A stretch of DNA of 54,088 nucleotides from an uncultured Prevotella sp. (GTDB taxonomy: Bacteria; Bacteroidota; Bacteroidia; Bacteroidales; Bacteroidaceae), in the NCBI GenBank assembly GCA_945787895.1, contig CALZJQ010000005.1, positions 1 through 54,088 on the forward strand, read 5' to 3'. Shown one piece after another: positions 50,947-54,088 of the stretch. The position numbers were made by a program, and so were the translations under genes. Position 1 is the first letter of the stretch, and each line of letters opens with the position of its first letter. The notes under the pieces were generated by a model. That model was given only the letters and a program-made list of their open reading frames with translations, did no database searches and was not told the DNA's origin.

Positions 50947-53075
50947 GGTTGTGAGAAGTTTCTGACCACCTTTCTTACGACACCACGTTCATCAACGGCA
51001 AAGAAAATTCCACGAAGCCCTTCAACGGAACGGATCCTTCTGCCGTTGATGTCGTAATAATATTTCACCTTTCCCGAACGGACATCCTCTCTCAACGCCA
51101 CATCCGTGATACCACAATACTCCGAAAGCACATAGTCAAGACCGGCCTTGGCATCTATCTCTCCCCATCCATAATCATTGTTTGGATAATCCATGCCCGG
51201 CTTTCTTTGTGACGTATTCTGGATGACCTGAAGTACCTGCTCAGGTGTCAGCGTAGGACAAGCATCCAACCACAAGGCGATGACACCAGTGACGACGGGG
51301 GTTGACATTGAGGTTCCCGTCAGTGCCGTCCAAGCATAGGTACGACCTTCATAGACAAATCGTTCCACATCAACGTCTGCATGGCTTTCCGGGAATTTCT
51401 CCAAATAGAAAGAACTGTTTGCAGATACTATATTCTCTCCCGGGGCTACTACATCAGGCTTGATGAAACCCTGTATCGTAGGTCCCATGCTGCTGAAGTC
51501 CGACTTTTCCCCTTCCACATCGGTCCTGAAACTGATGGCTTTCCCTTCGTGATTGAGCAACGTGCGGGTATATGTTGTCGAGCCTACACAAATTACATTC
51601 TTTGAAGCACCGGGAAACAGTATCAGATGACCTGTCTCAGCCGTCTTGGAATCGGCGCACAGCGTCTTGTTGGCCTTTAGCTCCCCACGCACGGAATAGA
51701 CATCTATCTCCGTCTCCTTGCCATTCAGCGTCAGCAGGACATGGGGCTCAGCGCCTATGGAGCCTTCACCTAATCTGGTAAGGTAAAACTCCGCCCCCCA
51801 CTCGTCGGCATCCAGTCCGGAAGGATATACGCAATACAGCACCTGAAACCTCGTGCCCTTCACTTCAATGGTGTCAACTACAATGCTGTCTTCCGCATTG
51901 AGTACATTGTCGAAGTCGTAAGTCATCGTCACCCTGTCTCCATTGTAATAGATAAAATCGAGCGACAGCCGAAACCTGGCGTCAGCCCTGAGGAACATCG
52001 TCTCTTCTCCCCACCACGAATGTATGAAAGTAGATAGATGGTCTTCACCCTTGTTTTTGCGAAGATACGTCCTGCTTCTGCCATCGTTGCCAGCCGAAGC
52101 GCATATTATCCTTCCCGGGCCAAGGAGTTTCTCCACGGCCTCGTAGTACATTGTCTCTCCATAGAAATCCTCATATCTGCCCTCGCTGAAATTTATCACG
52201 CACGGCTTTCCCTGCCTGTCTGCATAGTCAAAGATATACTTGAAGCCGAGAATATCCATTGCATCGGAATACAGCAGCCTGTCTTCTTCGTCAACGACAT
52301 CCTTGTTGTCTCCACTGTAGTTGCACACGAGACAAATGTCTGCATCCGGGGCTATTCCCCTGTAGCGGCTGCACGTCCTGCCGTCCCATCCGCTTCCTGC
52401 CGCAATGGCAGAGGTGTGGGTGCCGTGAACCCCCAAAAGACAGTCCCTTGTATGCTGCAGGGCGAGTATGTCCTCCTGCCCTAGATATTGCCTTCCCACA
52501 GGCAACGGGCTGTCTTCGCTGTCCTTCTCAGCCAACTGGTCCCACAATGCCTTGATGCGGCAGCTCTTGCCGTCAGTCGTCCTGAAGGTGGGATGGGTGA
52601 GGTCAAAACATATATCCTGCACTCCTACAATGACATTCCTTCCCGTATATCCCCCTGCATTCGTCAAGCCGTTCTCCCCCCTGCCCTCATGTACCTTGTC
52701 TGCCCTGACTACGTATCCTGTAGTATCCATTGTGACTTTGCATGGACTGCCTGCCTCTATCCTTTTTATCTCTGGCAGGAGAGAGAGTGCTGACAATTTG
52801 GAAAGAGGTATTCTTGCGATGTGGATATCGTCAAGGGACTCAAGCACCCTGCACCCCTCGCTCTCCAGCACATCGGTGTCACCGCACCTTACAAATGCCA
52901 CGACACACTTTCCGCTCCCCTTTCCTTCATTAAGTTCCTTGGCTTTCGAGACATTCCGTGCCTGTCCTATCGCCATCCTTCTCAGTGACGGCGACAGCTT
53001 TGAGTAATCAGCCTTTTGTGAAAAGACGGGAATGGCGTTGAGCAGGAGAATCAGTGCAATCGATACGACTTTCAT
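50943..53075 (-). CDS. Secreted subtilisin-like serine protease (S8 family)
   Basis: 710 residues. Signal peptide 1-19 (ends PVFS). Propeptide-like region to about 120. Catalytic Asp154 (VGVQDICFDLTHPTF), His217 (GVHGTHTSAIAAG), oxyanion Asn330 (CASAGNDG) and Ser589 (GTSMSTPVVTGV). A long insertion (about 340-500), beta-rich, separates Asn and Ser. The C-terminal 50 residues (VKYYYDINGRRIRSVEGLRGIFFAVDE) resemble Prevotella C-terminal sorting tails (YDxxGRxV then Gly-Ile-x-hydrophobic). Predicted to act outside the cell or at its surface; substrate unknown. Confidence 0.92.
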   Translation of the reverse strand: MKVVSIALILLLNAIPVFSQKADYSKLSPSLRRMAIGQARNVSKAKELNEGKGSGKCVVAFVRCGDTDVLESEGCRVLESLDDIHIARIPLSKLSALSLLPEIKRIEAGSPCKVTMDTTGYVVRADKVHEGRGENGLTNAGGYTGRNVIVGVQDICFDLTHPTFRTTDGKSCRIKALWDQLAEKDSEDSPLPVGRQYLGQEDILALQHTRDCLLGVHGTHTSAIAAGSGWDGRTCSRYRGIAPDADICLVCNYSGDNKDVVDEEDRLLYSDAMDILGFKYIFDYADRQGKPCVINFSEGRYEDFYGETMYYEAVEKLLGPGRIICASAGNDGRSRTYLRKNKGEDHLSTFIHSWWGEETMFLRADARFRLSLDFIYYNGDRVTMTYDFDNVLNAEDSIVVDTIEVKGTRFQVLYCVYPSGLDADEWGAEFYLTRLGEGSIGAEPHVLLTLNGKETEIDVYSVRGELKANKTLCADSKTAETGHLILFPGASKNVICVGSTTYTRTLLNHEGKAISFRTDVEGEKSDFSSMGPTIQGFIKPDVVAPGENIVSANSSFYLEKFPESHADVDVERFVYEGRTYAWTALTGTSMSTPVVTGVIALWLDACPTLTPEQVLQVIQNTSQRKPGMDYPNNDYGWGEIDAKAGLDYVLSEYCGITDVALREDVRSGKVKYYYDINGRRIRSVEGLRGIFFAVDERGVVRKVVRNFSQP

Positions 53076-53079
53076 AATA

Positions 53080-53286
53080 TGTTGTTTGGTTGTTTTCTCT
53101 ATGGTTTTACGGTTTTGTGGTTTTATGTTTATTCGGAGGTTTGAAGAGGCTGTTTGTAACTTCCGTAAAACCTTTTAACCTTATAACCGTCGTTTGGTTG
53201 TTTGTTGTCTTGTTATTTAGTTGATTGCCGTCGCAATGGAGTCGATTTCTATCAACCAAACAACCAAACAACCAAACAACAAGACA
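53080..53286. repeat. Composite element: family C (C7) inside the left arm of family A (A11)
   Basis: A-type left arm starts at 53080 (GTTGTTTGGTTGT). It is interrupted by a C copy (53092-53190) with left end TTTCTCTATGG, forward core 53133-53166 (CGGAGGTTTGAAGAGGCTGT then TTGTAACTTCCG) and arm AAAACCTTTTAACC. It resumes (TTTGGTTGTTTGTTGTCTTG), then A core 53228-53255 (GTCGCAATGGAGTCGATTTC) and A/C arm to 53286. Fills the gap between the protease and the hemolysin III-like gene. Confidence 0.85.
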
Positions 53287-53289
53287 GAC

Positions 53290-53919
53290 CTATGCCAGGA
53301 GAATGGAAATGACGGCACCCCAATGAGCCATCGCACCGAGCAATACGAAGACATGCCAGACGGCATGGAAATGCTTCCGAGAGTCATGTGCGAAGAAATA
53401 TGTGCCTGACGTGTAGAATATTCCTTCAAGGAAAAGCAGCATCAGGGAAAGACTGGATAGCCTCTCCACCACCTCGGGCATGATAAAGAGCACGCTCCAT
53501 CCCATGCTGAGGTAGAGGGCGAGCGACAGTCTCGGATATTTCCCAAAGGCAAAGACCTTGTAAAACACCCCGCCCACTACTGCTGCCCACTGTAGTCCGA
53601 AGACCAACCATCCCAGCCATCCGCCTACCACGCCGATGCAAATCGGGGTATAGGAACAGGCTATCATGACGTATATGCTGATATGGTCAAGCTTCCTCAT
53701 CACCTTCTTTGCCATGCCTGGGTGAAACCAGTGGTACATCGTGCTGGCAAGGAACATGAGGAACATTCCCGAAACAAAGAAGATGACGCCGAAGGCCATC
53801 TGCCATCCCATCTCCACTGCCGGCCATACGAGCCATATTGATGAGAGTGCAAATACCGCCCCGAAGAAATGCGTCCACGTATTCCCCAGCTCTGCCTGCA
53901 ACGGTAATAATTTACTCAT
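53290..53919 (-). CDS. Hemolysin III family membrane protein (PAQR-like)
   Basis: 209 residues, seven membrane segments. Family signatures: GNTWTHFFGAVFALSS with the first His, STMYHWF, RKLDHISIYVMIACSYTPI, and the C-terminal HFHAVWHVFVLLGAMAHW, giving the metal-binding Ser/Asp/His set of the PAQR/CREST superfamily. Function in bacteria is not settled; hemolysis is only a historical name. ATG 53919 chosen; the longer TTG-started frame runs through the promoter. Confidence 0.9.
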   Translation of the reverse strand: MSKLLPLQAELGNTWTHFFGAVFALSSIWLVWPAVEMGWQMAFGVIFFVSGMFLMFLASTMYHWFHPGMAKKVMRKLDHISIYVMIACSYTPICIGVVGGWLGWLVFGLQWAAVVGGVFYKVFAFGKYPRLSLALYLSMGWSVLFIMPEVVERLSSLSLMLLFLEGIFYTSGTYFFAHDSRKHFHAVWHVFVLLGAMAHWGAVISILLA

Positions 53920-53967
53920 AGATTCTCCAGTCCTTTCTCTTACTTTCCATTTTTTTAAAACTTTCTG

Positions 53968-53975
53968 CAAAGGTA
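53968..53975 (-). promoter_or_regulatory. Promoter -7 box for the hemolysin III-like gene
   Basis: TACCTTTG followed by CA on the minus strand, 49 nt before the ATG. The -33 region has only GTTG near 53998. The remaining 54000-54088 shows nothing I can assign. Confidence 0.55.
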
Positions 53976-54088
53976 CTAAAGTAATCGCTAACGAGGCAAC
54001 ATATTAATAAATAATAACAATTTTTGGAGATTTAAGGGCGCAGGTGAAAAGTTCCGTGGCAAGCAGAGGGTAGCCTAACCGAAGATGG

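Noticed and set aside
321-53286. Repeats as assembly or sequencing artefacts
   Set aside because: Cores are non-repetitive, differ between copies by single substitutions, and sit at sensible intergenic positions.
53920-53970. TTG-started extension of the hemolysin III-like protein
   Set aside because: The TTG lies within the TACCTTTG promoter box.
54000-54088. Possible coding sequence at the right end
   Set aside because: Too short, frames on both strands give no recognisable segment.

Overview
The window reads as a chromosomal segment of a Bacteroidales bacterium, most likely Prevotella or a close relative. Four things point there: promoters of the TAnnTTTG type, start codons with weak or no Shine-Dalgarno, an lpxC-fabZ gene fusion, and clade-typical gene orders (lpxD-lpxC/fabZ-lpxA-miaA; nusB-yajC-ybbR-coaE). 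Family level is inference; no rRNA or tRNA gene is present to confirm it. About 45 protein genes are present, mostly housekeeping. I see no prophage, insertion sequence or CRISPR array.

Layout. 1-7711 (+): end of purM, prfA, a possible 48-residue gene, pyrF, then the lipid A genes lpxD, lpxC/fabZ and lpxA, followed by miaA. 7897-10383 (+): class A penicillin-binding protein. 10482-12593 (-): pgi and a HAD hydrolase. 12968-13399 (+): small secreted protein. 13510-19138 (-): aroB, a response regulator/histidine kinase pair, lysS, gpsA. 19263-21875 (-): secreted family 11 rhamnogalacturonan lyase. 22753-26596 (-): maf, clpC, gph. 27064-30633 (+): outer-membrane beta-barrel protein and a PAP2 phosphatase. 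31525-32316 (+): nagB. 32504-35083 (-): ffh and folD. 35378-42731 (+): valS, a membrane protein, hisB, tagaturonate reductase, a TIGR02757 protein. 42726-44975 (-): Na/Ca antiporter, queuosine-precursor transporter, queF. 45146-48747 (-): nusB, yajC, ybbR-like, coaE, DUF5606. 49031-50946 (+): rplY, pth, S4-domain protein. 50943-53919 (-): hemolysin III-like protein and a subtilisin-like protease.

Two signals stand out. First, 21 intergenic spaces hold long imperfect inverted repeats of a common design. A G/T-only arm of tandem 7- or 8-nt units is followed by a conserved asymmetric core of about 20-35 nt, then an A/C-only arm that complements the first. Three families (A, B, C here) differ in unit and core. 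They nest in each other, form chimeras, begin at predicted transcription starts, abut stop codons, and in places supply start or stop codons. No element lies wholly inside a gene. I know of no description of this system.

Second, the transporter gene at 43274-43969 is preceded by two identical 31-nt copies of a sequence that folds as a preQ1-I riboswitch pseudoknot. This gives a tandem preQ1 sensor in front of the queuosine salvage genes.

Many genes have several plausible upstream starts because the repeat arms stay open in some frames. Starts here were chosen from family alignment and promoter position, so several differ from the longest reading frame.
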